Source of the DNA: Oribacterium sp. UBA3737
GTDB taxonomy: Bacteria; Bacillota_A; Clostridia; Lachnospirales; Lachnospiraceae
Assembly (NCBI GenBank): GCA_002371295.1
Contig: DFGZ01000339.1
Coordinates: forward strand, 1-13,923
Direction: 5' to 3'
Length of the DNA: 13,923 nt
Shown here: positions 6,309-13,923 of the stretch, piece by piece
How positions within the stretch are numbered: position 1 is the stretch's first letter
How the letters are laid out: each line of letters begins with the position of its first letter
Notes under the pieces: model-generated
The model's input: the letters and a program-made list of their open reading frames with translations, nothing else
Database searches by the model: none
What the model was told of the DNA's origin: nothing
Program-made: the position numbers and the translations under genes

Positions 6309-7562
6309 ATGTTAAAAGAAACAGAGTTATTGATTCCGGCAGGATCTTTGGAAGTACTTAAGGTTGCCGTTAATTACGGTGCCAATGCAGTATATATCGG
6401 CGGAGAGGCCTTCGGTCTTCGTGCCAATGCCAAGAACTTCAGCATGGATGATATCCGTGAGGGTGTGGCATACGCACATGAAAGAAATGTTAAAGTGTTT
6501 GTTACAGCAAACATTCTGGCCCATAATGGCGATATGGAGGAGGCCCGCGAATATTTCAGGGAGCTTTCCACGACAGGAATCGATGCGGTGCTGGTAGCTG
6601 ATCCGGGTATGTTCATGATCGCAAAGGAGACATTGCCGGATACCATAGAGATTCACATCTCGACTCAGGCCAATAACACCAACTATGAGACCTTCCTTTT
6701 CTGGTGGAAGATGGGAGCAAAGCGAGTAGTGTGTGCAAGAGAGCTCAGCTTGAAGGAAATCAAGGAGATCAGGGAGCATATTCCTGAGGAGCTTGATATC
6801 GAGGCTTTCATCCACGGTGCTATGTGTATGTCATATTCGGGAAGATGCATGCTCAGTAATTTCTTCACAGGCAGAGATGCCAACCGGGGAGAGTGTACAC
6901 ATCCATGCAGATGGAAGTATAATATCGTTGAGGAAAAGCGTCCGGGGCAGTATTATCCTATATATGAAAATGACAGAGGAACCTTTATCTTCAATTCAAA
7001 GGACCTCTGCATGATAGAGCATGTACCTGAGCTTATAGACGCAGGCATCGATTCTCTGAAGATCGAGGGACGTATGAAGACCGCTCTTTATGTGGCCACA
7101 GTTGCAAGAACTTATCGTAAGGCTCTTGATGATCTTAAGGAGAGTGAAGAAAAGTATCGTGCCAACATGGAGTGGTACAAGGCGGAGATCGCAAAGTGCA
7201 CTTATCGTGAGTTCACCACAGGCTTCTACTATGGAAAGCCATCCGCTGAGGATCACATCTACGATAACAACACTTATGTGACCGGTTCTGTTTATCTCGG
7301 TACCATCAGAGATACGGATTCAGAGGGATGGTGCTATCTTGAGCAGAAGAACAAGTTCTCGGTAGGCGAGACCATCGAGATCATGAAGCCGAACGGCGAG
7401 GATATACCTATTGAGGTCCTTGAGATCCGTGACGCTGAGACAGATGTCCCTCAGGAGTCATGCCCTCATGCATGCCAGCAGATAAAGGTGAGATTTTCTG
7501 TACAGCCGGCTGCCGGAGACATTATAAGAAAAGAAACAGCTGAAAAGGTAGATGTTGACTAA
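6309..7562 (+). CDS. trhP: U32 family protein, probable tRNA 5-hydroxyuridine synthase TrhP
   Basis: A 417-aa U32-family protein of YrrO/YegQ (TrhP) size. Despite the 'peptidase' name, characterised members are iron-sulfur proteins that hydroxylate RNA or quinone precursors; TrhP makes 5-hydroxyuridine at tRNA U34 using prephenate. The signature is clear: HGAMCMSYSGRCMLSNFFTG followed by RGECTHPCRWKY, with cysteines 173, 180, 196 and 200, and C234 in NSKDLCMIEH. Four of these probably hold a [4Fe-4S] cluster. The N-terminal TIM-barrel part begins TELLIPAGSLEVLKVAVNYGANAVYIG. ATG at 6309 follows AGAGGAG with 5-base spacing. The trmR homologue upstream fits a 5-methoxyuridine pathway, although the five-arm element and a promoter lie between them. 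RlhA-type members are much longer, so TrhP is the best fit. Confidence 0.85.
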   Translation: MLKETELLIPAGSLEVLKVAVNYGANAVYIGGEAFGLRANAKNFSMDDIREGVAYAHERNVKVFVTANILAHNGDMEEAREYFRELSTTGIDAVLVADPGMFMIAKETLPDTIEIHISTQANNTNYETFLFWWKMGAKRVVCARELSLKEIKEIREHIPEELDIEAFIHGAMCMSYSGRCMLSNFFTGRDANRGECTHPCRWKYNIVEEKRPGQYYPIYENDRGTFIFNSKDLCMIEHVPELIDAGIDSLKIEGRMKTALYVATVARTYRKALDDLKESEEKYRANMEWYKAEIAKCTYREFTTGFYYGKPSAEDHIYDNNTYVTGSVYLGTIRDTDSEGWCYLEQKNKFSVGETIEIMKPNGEDIPIEVLEIRDAETDVPQESCPHACQQIKVRFSVQPAAGDIIRKETAEKVDVD

Positions 7563-7572
7563 ACAGAAAGGA

Positions 7573-7625
7573 AACTTCCGAAGCTGAATGGGGCTCTGTG
7601 TCCGGGTATTCTGCTTCCGGAGGTT
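7573..7625 (+). promoter_or_regulatory. Hairpin enclosing the ribosome-binding site of the ydcF-like gene
   Basis: Bases 7573-7584 pair with 7613-7625 (12 pairs, one G-T, one bulged C at 7617), continued after a T/T mismatch by GAAT/ATTC (7586-7589 with 7608-7611). The ribosome-site bases GGAGG (7619-7623) lie inside the 3' arm, so folded mRNA would hide them. No U-tract follows, so this is not an ordinary terminator. Confidence 0.5.
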
Positions 7626-7636
7626 GACTGAAAAGA

Positions 7637-8485
7637 ATGGAACTTATCTTTGTTGCAATAGGAATAGCATCTCTTGCGTATGACGCAGCTATATTGGTAA
7701 ATAATGGGCTGACCGCTTTTATGTGGTTCTGGCCCTTATTTGCCGTTATCAATTTTATGATGTTCAGCCTTGTGAGATATGTAAGACATAAGAACAAGGA
7801 AAAGAAAGAAATAAATCTACGCCCTTTTATATTTGTATTTACCACATACGGACTTGCGGTGAGTACACTGGCAGTGCTTCTTATGATAATCTTCGGTAAT
7901 GCCACGACCCTGGAGCAGAAAAATCTGGATTATGTCATCGTTATGGGGACAGATCTCCAGGATAACAAGATATCGAAGTCGCTAAAGAGGAGACTGGACA
8001 GGGCATTGGAGTATGCGAAAGAGAATCCTCATACGGTTTTTGTTCTTTCCGGAGGCAGAAGCGATTACGATAAGAGTACGGAGGCCACAGTCATGTATCA
8101 TTACATGATCAAGGCCGGTGTTCCGGAAAAAAACCTGCTGCTGGAGTTCTATTCAGATTCGACTCAGGAAAAGGTAGGTTTTTCCTTAAGGACCATCAAG
8201 CAGGATCATGAACAGAAGATGCTGGCAAACAGGGTGAGACATAATAACAGTATGGAGAGGCGAAATCTGCCGGGAGATGATATAATCATAGGAGTTGACC
8301 GCCCGTTATCTATCGGGATCATAACCTCTGAATTCAATCTTTACCGTGCCGGGGAGATAGCAAAGAAGTACGGTGTTCCGGATATCTGTCCTATGGCTAC
8401 GAAAACCGATGAGCTGATGCTGGTTCATCTTGCCACAAGAGAAGCGGTGTCACTGTTCAAGGACAGACTGATAGGTAACATTTAA
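7637..8485 (+). CDS. YdcF/SanA/ElyC-like DUF218 membrane protein
   Basis: A 282-aa protein with an N-terminal membrane part (hydrophobic segments at about 2-21, 26-48 and 63-87, with the positive stretch RHKNKEKKE between the last two) followed by a DUF218 domain from residue 98. DUF218 features include the opening strand LDYVIVMGTDL, the KSLKRRLDRALEYA helix, VFVLSGGRSDYDKSTEA and the later strand IGIITSEFNLYRA. Relatives (SanA, ElyC, YdcF) affect envelope integrity or lipid-carrier metabolism in enterobacteria, but no reaction is established for Gram-positive members. A charged insert around 185-215 interrupts the domain. ATG at 7637 is 13 bases from GGAGG, which is long; a CTG at 7628 is in frame and closer. 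No functional tie to its neighbours is evident. Confidence 0.8.
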   Translation: MELIFVAIGIASLAYDAAILVNNGLTAFMWFWPLFAVINFMMFSLVRYVRHKNKEKKEINLRPFIFVFTTYGLAVSTLAVLLMIIFGNATTLEQKNLDYVIVMGTDLQDNKISKSLKRRLDRALEYAKENPHTVFVLSGGRSDYDKSTEATVMYHYMIKAGVPEKNLLLEFYSDSTQEKVGFSLRTIKQDHEQKMLANRVRHNNSMERRNLPGDDIIIGVDRPLSIGIITSEFNLYRAGEIAKKYGVPDICPMATKTDELMLVHLATREAVSLFKDRLIGNI

Positions 8486-8494
8486 TAAAGAAGC

Positions 8495-8575
8495 GGCAGG
8501 TTCCTCCGGGAACTGTCATGCAGCGCCAGTCCTTCGCGCGGCGAAATATAAGGGACTGACGGAGAGGAGAACGTC
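8495..8575 (+). promoter_or_regulatory. Tandem hairpins in the leader of the M16C protease gene
   Basis: Three stem-loops fill the 92-base gap. GTTCC/GGAAC (8500-8504 with 8509-8513) has weaker pairs outside it. CAGTCC/GGACTG (8527-8532 with 8553-8558) encloses TTCGC/GCGAA (8533-8537 with 8541-8545). GACG/CGTC (8558-8561 with 8572-8575) puts the ribosome site GAGGAG in its loop; it shares base 8558 with the second stem. There is no U-tract. The role is unknown: mRNA processing, stability or translation control are all possible. Confidence 0.4.
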
Positions 8576-8577
8576 TT

Positions 8578-11541
8578 ATGAAGAACTATGAGCTGATTGA
8601 GACAAAACGAATTGAAGAGCTGTCTACAGATGCGAGACTCTACAGACATAAAAAAAGCGGTGCCCGTATCTTTACTATGAAAAACGATGACGATAATAAG
8701 GTTTTCGGGATTGCGTTCCGTACGCCTGCAGAGGATAGCACAGGTGTTGCTCATATCACAGAACATTCCGTACTTTGCGGATCCGATAAATTTCCGTTGA
8801 AGGACCCCTTCGTAGAGCTGGCAAAGGGTTCTCTCAACACCTTTTTAAATGCCATGACATACCCGGATAAGACCGTTTATCCTATCGCATCAAGAAATGA
8901 CAAGGATTTTGATAATCTTATGAATGTCTACATGGATGCGGTATTCCATCCGAATTCAGTGAAGGACCCCCGCATCATGCTGCAGGAAGGCTGGCACTAT
9001 GAGATGGAGGATGAAAAGTCGGATCTCATTTATAACGGCGTAGTATATAACGAGATGAAGGGAGTTTTCTCAAATCCCGAATCTGTTCTTGAAAGATATA
9101 TCATGCATGCTCTTTTTCCGGATACCACTTATGGCAATGAATCCGGCGGAGATCCTGTAAATATTCCTGATCTTACTTTCGAAAAGTTCAAGGAGTTCCA
9201 TGACCGTTTCTATCATCCTTCCAATTCCTATATCTTCCTTTACGGCGATATGGACATAGAGAAGAAGCTTGACTGGCTTGATAAGGAATATCTCTCAAAG
9301 TACGATGCCATCGAACCGAATTCCGACATTGCCTTCCAGAAGCCCTTCGGGAAGATGCACGAGGAGGAGATATCCTATTCTATAGGTGATAATGAATCCC
9401 TCGAGAACAACAGCTATCTTTCCTGGAATGTTGTCGTAGACGCAGTGGACAACAAGCTGAACCTTGCATTTGACATTCTTGACTATGCCCTTCTTTCATC
9501 ACCGGGTGCACCTCTCAAGCAGGCACTGGTAGATGCAGGAATAGGTGAGGATATCTTCGGAGGCTTCCAGGACGGAATTAAGCAGCCATACTTTACGGTT
9601 ACAGCAAAGGGAACGGAAAAGAAGGAAAAGAAAAGATTCCTTGAGATCATAAACAGCACTCTGAAGAAGCTGGTGAAGGAGGGACTTGATAAGAAGACCC
9701 TTCTTGCGGCTATCAATCACGATGAATTCCAGTACAGAGAGGCTGATTACGGACGTACACCGAAGGGTCTGGTATATTCCCTGACTTCTCTTGATACCTG
9801 GTTATACGGTGGAAAGCCATGGGATTATCTTGAGTGCGAAAGCATTTATAAGGAACTCCGTCAGGATGTGGAAAAGGGATATTTTGAGAAGCTCATCGAG
9901 AAGTATCTTTTAAATAACGATCATTCTGCCATGGTTATCCTTAGCCCTGAAAAGGGACTTACAGAGAAGCGTGAGAAGGAGCTTAAGAAAAAGCTTTCCG
10001 ATATTAAGGCAAAGATGACTCCTGAGGAGATAAAGAAGTGTGTATCCGACACCAGAATGCTGAAGGAGTATCAGGCGGAGCCTACAAGCGAGGAGGCCCT
10101 CAGGACACTGCCGCTTTTAAGTATCAGCGATATAAGCAAGAAGGCTGATAAGTTTGACTGGAAGGAAGACAGACTGTCGGATACTCTGGTGGTCAACACA
10201 GAGTTAAACACAAGAGGAATCGCTTATCTCAGATTTAACTTCAATACTGCCTGCCTTACCGAAGAGGAGCTTCCTTACGCAGGATTCCTTAAGACAGTGC
10301 TGGGATATATGGATACCGAGAAGCATACATTCCAGGATCTCACATCCGATATTCTGTTAAATGCCGGCGGCATCAACTTCGATACCAATGCATACCCGGA
10401 TATCGTCAATTACGGAAGATACACAGGCCTTTTCACTGTAGAGATAAAGCTCCTTTATGAGGGATTCCGTTTCGGATTCGACATAATAGATGAGATACTT
10501 CATACTACGAAGTTCGAAGACAAGAAGCGTATGCAGGAGATCCTTAATGAGTCACGTTCGAGAGAACGTATGAGGGTTGAGGGTGCAAGCCATAGCTTCG
10601 CAGTGAACAGAGCGACATCATATTTCTCCGGTACCGGAAGATACTCGGATCTTACCGGAGGAATAGGATATTATCAGTTCATAAACAGAATCTCGGATGA
10701 ATTCCGTAAGGATCCCAAGAAACTGGTCAGAAAGCTTTGGGAGGTTTCCGATAAGCTTTTCCGTGTAGAGAATATGTTTGTTTTTGTAGCGGCAGAGAAG
10801 AAGGGTTATGATGCCTTTAAAAAGGATTTCGCTGAGTTCAGAAAGAATTTTGCATCCGGAGCACTGAAGAAGCAGGAAAGGTGTGCAAAGCTCGATAAGG
10901 CTTATAAGCCATGCAAGGTGACAAAGCTTCCTGACGGACCTCAGATAGAACTTTCAGGCAATCTTAATGAGGGCTTTAAGACTCCTTCACAGGTAAACTT
11001 CGTTGCAAGGACCGGTCGTTTTGATACTGAGAAGTTTCCTTATACAGGAAGTCTCAGGGTACTTAAAGTGATACTTAACTATCAGTATCTGTGGCTGAAC
11101 CTGAGAGTGAAGGGAGGCGCTTACGGCTGTATGTCCGGCTTCGGAAGATCGGGAGAAGGATATTTTGTATCCTACAGGGATCCTCATCTCAAGGAGACTC
11201 TGGACATATATCAGGGGCTTCCCGAGTATGTGCGAAACTTCACAACATCTGAGAGGGATATGACCAAGTACATAATAGGTGCTATATCTGAGATGGATAC
11301 ACCGAGAACCAATTCCGCAAAGGCAGCCCTTACAGTAAGTGCATTCGTGACAAAGGTGACCAATGACATGCTTCAGAAGGAGCGTGATCAGGTGCTTGCG
11401 ACAAAAGAGGAGGATATCAGAAAGCTTTCGGATTATATGGAAGCTATCCTCGGAAAGGGAGCTGCCTGCACCATCGGAAACGGCCAGCTTATAGAAGAGA
11501 ATAAGGATAAGTTCCTGACAACTGAGGAGCTGTTTAAGTGA
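8578..11541 (+). CDS. M16C (insulinase-superfamily) metalloprotease, presequence-protease-like
   Basis: A large zinc peptidase of 987 aa, the usual length for the M16C group (PreP, falcilysin), which degrades peptides inside a closed chamber made by two halves of one chain. The inverted zinc motif HxxEH is H59-I-T-E62-H63, in the context AHITEHSVLCGSDKFPLKDP. The probable third ligand is E159 in VVYNEMKG, 96 residues after H63, as in plant PreP. The catalytic half is followed by a linker helix region (about residues 440-510) and a non-catalytic half whose end carries the family segments RVKGGAYGCMSGFGRSGEGYFVSYRDPH. There is no signal peptide, so it probably acts on peptides in the cytoplasm. 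ATG at 8578 follows GAGGAG with 8-base spacing. Substrate unknown. Confidence 0.92.
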   Translation: MKNYELIETKRIEELSTDARLYRHKKSGARIFTMKNDDDNKVFGIAFRTPAEDSTGVAHITEHSVLCGSDKFPLKDPFVELAKGSLNTFLNAMTYPDKTVYPIASRNDKDFDNLMNVYMDAVFHPNSVKDPRIMLQEGWHYEMEDEKSDLIYNGVVYNEMKGVFSNPESVLERYIMHALFPDTTYGNESGGDPVNIPDLTFEKFKEFHDRFYHPSNSYIFLYGDMDIEKKLDWLDKEYLSKYDAIEPNSDIAFQKPFGKMHEEEISYSIGDNESLENNSYLSWNVVVDAVDNKLNLAFDILDYALLSSPGAPLKQALVDAGIGEDIFGGFQDGIKQPYFTVTAKGTEKKEKKRFLEIINSTLKKLVKEGLDKKTLLAAINHDEFQYREADYGRTPKGLVYSLTSLDTWLYGGKPWDYLECESIYKELRQDVEKGYFEKLIEKYLLNNDHSAMVILSPEKGLTEKREKELKKKLSDIKAKMTPEEIKKCVSDTRMLKEYQAEPTSEEALRTLPLLSISDISKKADKFDWKEDRLSDTLVVNTELNTRGIAYLRFNFNTACLTEEELPYAGFLKTVLGYMDTEKHTFQDLTSDILLNAGGINFDTNAYPDIVNYGRYTGLFTVEIKLLYEGFRFGFDIIDEILHTTKFEDKKRMQEILNESRSRERMRVEGASHSFAVNRATSYFSGTGRYSDLTGGIGYYQFINRISDEFRKDPKKLVRKLWEVSDKLFRVENMFVFVAAEKKGYDAFKKDFAEFRKNFASGALKKQERCAKLDKAYKPCKVTKLPDGPQIELSGNLNEGFKTPSQVNFVARTGRFDTEKFPYTGSLRVLKVILNYQYLWLNLRVKGGAYGCMSGFGRSGEGYFVSYRDPHLKETLDIYQGLPEYVRNFTTSERDMTKYIIGAISEMDTPRTNSAKAALTVSAFVTKVTNDMLQKERDQVLATKEEDIRKLSDYMEAILGKGAACTIGNGQLIEENKDKFLTTEELFK

Positions 11542-11547
11542 TTATGA

Positions 11548-11580
11548 TTCCTTCCTGAGGGGTGACTCTTCGGGAAGGAA
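11548..11580 (+). other. Hairpin between the M16C gene and era
   Basis: TTCCTTCC (11548-11555) pairs perfectly with GGAAGGAA (11573-11580), and GAG/CTC can add pairs in the loop. CTATTTG follows, with no U-tract, so read-through into era seems likely. It could be an mRNA processing or stability element. Confidence 0.4.
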
Positions 11581-11601
11581 CTATTTGACAGAGGCAATAT
11601 A

Positions 11602-12510
11602 ATGAGTGATAAAAAAATTAAAACAGGATATGTTGCGCTGGTAGGAAGACCGAATGTGGGTAAGTCAACACTTATGAACCATGTCATAGGACAGAAGATA
11701 GCTATCGTATCCAACAAGCCTCAGACTACAAGAGGCAGGATACAGACAGTCTATGATGATGAGAGGGGACAGATCATTTTCCTTGATACTCCCGGTATTC
11801 ATAAGGCGAAGAACAAGCTCGGAGAGTATATGGACAATGTTGCCGAGAAGACTCTTCAGGATGTGGATGTCATCGTCTGGCTTGTGGAACCGACTACCTA
11901 TATCGGCGCCGGAGAGCAGCATATAGCAGAGGTGATAAAGGCATCCGATAAGCCGAAGATCCTTGTGGTGAACAAGATAGATACCATGAAGGAAAAGCCG
12001 GAGGAGCTGGATGCAGCCATAGAGAAGTACAAGTCTCTGATGGAATTCGATGAGATCGTCCCTCTTTCAGCAGCCAGAGCGCAGAACATCGAAGGCTTCA
12101 AGAAGGCAGTGTTCAAGTATCTTCCAGAAGGACCACGATATTTTGATCAGGATACGGTGACCGATCAGACTATGAGAGAGATAGCAGCGGAGCTCATTCG
12201 CGAACAGGCTCTTCGCAAGCTTCAGGATGAGGTTCCCCACGGCATAGCTGTCCTTATTGACCAGATGCATCAGAGAAACGATGGTCTCTGGGATATCAAG
12301 GCTACAATCGTATGTGAGAGAGACGCCCATAAGGGAATCATCATAGGCAAGGGCGGTGCCATGCTGAAACGAATCGGTACGGGAGCCCGTATACAGATAG
12401 AGAAGATGGTGGAGGAAAAGGTTAACCTTCAGCTCTTTGTTAAAGTCCGCAAGGACTGGAGAGATTCAGATACATTTTTGAAAAATTACGGTTACAAGGA
12501 CGAAACCTGA
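11602..12510 (+). CDS. era: GTPase Era
   Basis: An essential GTPase that binds 16S rRNA near its 3' end and supports 30S subunit assembly. It is 302 aa, normal for the family. GTP motifs: G1 GRPNVGKST (15-23), G2 region with T42/T43 (KPQTTRGRI), G3 DTPG (62-65), G4 NKID (124-127) and G5 SAA. The C-terminal KH domain carries the RNA-binding loop GKGG (249-252). ATG at 11602 follows AGAGG with 7-base spacing. recO begins 3 bases after its stop codon, so the two are cotranscribed; era-recO pairing is common in Firmicutes. No odd features. Confidence 0.97.
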   Translation: MSDKKIKTGYVALVGRPNVGKSTLMNHVIGQKIAIVSNKPQTTRGRIQTVYDDERGQIIFLDTPGIHKAKNKLGEYMDNVAEKTLQDVDVIVWLVEPTTYIGAGEQHIAEVIKASDKPKILVVNKIDTMKEKPEELDAAIEKYKSLMEFDEIVPLSAARAQNIEGFKKAVFKYLPEGPRYFDQDTVTDQTMREIAAELIREQALRKLQDEVPHGIAVLIDQMHQRNDGLWDIKATIVCERDAHKGIIIGKGGAMLKRIGTGARIQIEKMVEEKVNLQLFVKVRKDWRDSDTFLKNYGYKDET

Positions 12511-12513
12511 ACA

Positions 12514-13164
12514 ATGCGGGATGAACTGGAACTTCACGGGGTGGTGCTTAATTCGGCGCCATCCCGCGATTTTGATAAAAGACTTTCTGTGCTTACAAAT
12601 GAATACGGCAAGGTGACTGTATGGGCTGCCGGGGCAAAAAAGCCCGGGTCCTCCTTTATGGCAGGTACAAGGAACTTCGTCTTCGGCACTTTCAGTGTAA
12701 CGAAGGGCAGGAGCGGTTATAATCTGCGAAGTGTGAAGGTGAACAACTACTTTGAAGAGATAGCCTCGGATCTGGTAAATGCCTGCTACGGCTCCTACAT
12801 CCTTGAGTTTGCGGATTATATCTCTCAGGAGAATCTCGAGGCGGAAGAGACCGTGAATCTCATATATCTGTCACTGAAGGCCATACTGAACGGGAATCTG
12901 GACAATGAGCTCGTCAGGAGGATTTACGAGCTCAGAATAATGTATATAAACGGCGAGTATACGGAAGAGCCGCCCATGCCATGTTCCCAGGCCTGCCGCT
13001 TTGCCTGGCAGTATGTACTGGAAACACCGGTGATGAAGCTTTATACCTTCACGTTAAAGGAGGAAGTTCTTTCCGAGTTTGCGGATAATGTTGACAGGCT
13101 GCTTCGCGGCGTGATTCCGCATAATTTCAGGTCTTTGGAGATTTTGAAGACTTTGAATAAATAA
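12514..13164 (+). CDS. recO: DNA repair protein RecO without zinc finger
   Basis: RecO helps load RecA on single-stranded DNA in the RecFOR pathway. The N-terminal OB-fold is clear (ELHGVVLNSAPSRDFDKRLSVLTNEYGKVTVWAAGAKKPGS) and is followed by the helical C-terminal domain (VNACYGSYILEFADYI; VRRIYELRIMYINGEY; KLYTFTLKEEVLSEFADNVDRLL). It has only 216 aa, against roughly 240-255 for most RecO proteins. The missing part is where other RecO proteins carry a four-cysteine zinc finger after the segment equal to NGEY (residue ~149). Here only C157 and C161 remain and the second cysteine pair is absent. The reading frame is intact, so this is a compact form rather than a broken gene. ATG at 12514 has only a distant AAGGA (13 bases), and translation is probably coupled to era. 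Confidence 0.85.
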   Translation: MRDELELHGVVLNSAPSRDFDKRLSVLTNEYGKVTVWAAGAKKPGSSFMAGTRNFVFGTFSVTKGRSGYNLRSVKVNNYFEEIASDLVNACYGSYILEFADYISQENLEAEETVNLIYLSLKAILNGNLDNELVRRIYELRIMYINGEYTEEPPMPCSQACRFAWQYVLETPVMKLYTFTLKEEVLSEFADNVDRLLRGVIPHNFRSLEILKTLNK

Positions 13165-13245
13165 CAGAAGCTGCGGACAGCAGTTAATGAGTGAAGAGTC
13201 AAAGCTGTATCGCCACAAAGCATGATTGCGTAAAGGATTAGCTCA

Positions 13246-13282
13246 CAGCAATTGATGAGAGGTAATCTTTTGCTGGATTTTT
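13246..13282 (+). terminator. Intrinsic terminator between recO and glyS
   Basis: CAGCAA (13246-13251) pairs with TTGCTG (13270-13275); after a 2x2 T/T internal loop, GAT (13254-13256) pairs with ATC (13265-13267). GATTTTTC follows, with five T at 13278-13282. Further weak stems lie upstream (AGCT 13203-13206 with 13240-13243). It either ends the era-recO transcript or acts as an attenuator ahead of glyS. Confidence 0.6.
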
Positions 13283-13302
13283 CGGCCATCAGGATGTATA
13301 GT
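13274..13302 (+). promoter_or_regulatory. Tentative promoter for glyS
   Basis: TATAGT (13297-13302) is a good -10. The -35 at 17-base spacing is poor (TGGATT, 13274-13279). Transcription from here would begin near 13309, just past the terminator, and the leader would contain a GC-rich hairpin, GCCGC/GCGGC (13346-13350 with 13357-13361), just ahead of the ribosome site. Position supports it more than the sequence match does. Confidence 0.3.
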
Positions 13303-13375
13303 TGGGAGTAACGCGTAAGCGGGAAAACAATAAACTTTATTCTTAGCCGCACTCCGGCGGCAGAAAGAGGAAAAA

Positions 13376-13923
13376 ATGGCAAAAGAATACACAATGGACA
13401 CTATCGTTTCTCTTGCAAAGTCAAGAGGATTTGTTTATCCGGGTTCTGAGATCTACGGTGGTCTTGCGAACACATGGGATTACGGAAATCTCGGTGTTGA
13501 GTTAAAGAACAACGTAAAGAAGGCATGGTGGAAGAAGTTCATCCAGGAGTCAAAGTACAATGTAGGCATTGACTGCGCTATCCTTATGAACCCTCAGACA
13601 TGGATTGCATCCGGACATCTTGCTTCTTTCTCGGATCCTCTTATGGATTGTAAGGAATGTCACGAGAGATTCCGTGCTGACAAGATCATCGAGGATTTTG
13701 CAGCTGCAAATGCTATGGAGCTTAATGGTTCTGTAGACGGCTGGTCAAACGAGGAGATGGAGAAATTCATCGAAGACAACAAGGTAGAGTGCCCAACTTG
13801 TGGTAAGCATAATTTCACAGGTATCCGTCAGTTCAATCTTATGTTCAAGACCTTCCAGGGTGTAACAGAGGATGCAAAGAACGCTGTATATCTTCGTCCT
13901 GAGACTGCACAGGGTATCTTCGT
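13376..13923 (+). CDS. glyS: Glycyl-tRNA synthetase, dimeric type (partial, runs off the right edge)
   Basis: The first 182 codons of the single-chain (alpha2) class II glycyl-tRNA synthetase, which attaches glycine to tRNA-Gly in the cytoplasm. The N-terminus is typical: [33 protein letters not shown] (residues ~12-44). Two CxxC pairs, C92/C95 (DCKEC) and C139/C142 (CPTC), are likely zinc ligands in the early insertion. The class II motif 2 approach, [26 protein letters not shown], ends at the window edge. ATG at 13376 follows AGAGGA with short A-rich spacing. The 211-base gap upstream contains no T-box sequence, so tRNA-Gly-sensing control of the common T-box type is not evident. Confidence 0.96.
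   Translation, partial: MAKEYTMDTIVSLAKSRGFVYPGSEIYGGLANTWDYGNLGVELKNNVKKAWWKKFIQESKYNVGIDCAILMNPQTWIASGHLASFSDPLMDCKECHERFRADKIIEDFAAANAMELNGSVDGWSNEEMEKFIEDNKVECPTCGKHNFTGIRQFNLMFKTFQGVTEDAKNAVYLRPETAQGIF

Noticed and set aside
11585..11603. Perfect TTGACA (11585-11590) and TATAAT (11598-11603) just ahead of era
   Set aside because: The boxes are only 7 bases apart, and TATAAT overlaps the era start codon. They cannot form a sigma-A promoter for era; the match is coincidental.
6159..13320. Near-identical motif ACGCGTGAGCG (6159-6169) and ACGCGTAAGCG (13311-13321), plus other AAGCG-rich bits in gaps
   Set aside because: Ten of eleven bases match but the flanks do not, so there is too little to call a dispersed repeat from this window.
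13165..13375. T-box riboswitch ahead of glyS
   Set aside because: No sequence resembling the conserved T-box antiterminator (TGGnACCGCG) is present in the gap, although glyS is a common T-box target.

Overview
The window reads as a housekeeping stretch of a Gram-positive, anaerobic, moderate-GC chromosome, most likely a member of the Lachnospiraceae (Clostridia; Butyrivibrio/Roseburia-like). I infer this from protein family content, the frequent TTG and GTG starts behind clear AGGAGG-type ribosome sites, and gene order. The order ireB (yrzL) - ruvX (yrrK) - DUF1292 (yrzB) - mltG-like (yrrL) - O-methyltransferase (yrrM) - U32 protease family (yrrO) is the classic Bacillus/Clostridia order, here with an RNase J gene set between yrzB and yrrL. 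Apart from a few bases of a divergent gene at the left edge, every gene is on the + strand.

Layout. Bases 1-10 hold the start of a minus-strand gene with its own promoter and a perfect palindromic operator (65-78). Next come mtaB (tRNA ms2t6A methylthiotransferase), ireB, a hairpin terminator, then a tight block ruvX - DUF1292 - rnj - mltG-like - trmR with overlaps or short gaps. A 331-base gene-free gap (5978-6308) follows. It holds a closed five-arm inverted-repeat structure of about 236 bases and then a promoter for the U32 gene (trhP). The right half has ydcF-like (DUF218 membrane protein), a large M16C metalloprotease, era, recO and the first 182 codons of glyS. The gaps between trhP, ydcF, M16C and era carry strong hairpins without U-tracts. 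A real-looking terminator separates recO from glyS.

How the genes work together. The common themes are translation and RNA metabolism: tRNA anticodon-loop modification (mtaB at A37; trmR plus trhP, probably making 5-methoxyuridine at U34), rRNA/30S maturation (ruvX, era), RNA decay (rnj) and tRNA charging (glyS). Minor themes are cell envelope (mltG-like, ydcF-like, ireB as a kinase target), recombination repair (recO) and peptide turnover (M16C).

Most genes are ordinary. The observations I would follow up are the five-arm element at 5979-6214, a RecO that lacks its zinc finger, an MltG homologue with no catalytic domain, the roughly 120-residue basic disordered extension on RNase J, and a ribosome-binding site buried in a hairpin ahead of ydcF. 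I found no CRISPR array, transposase, tRNA or rRNA gene, and no defence system.
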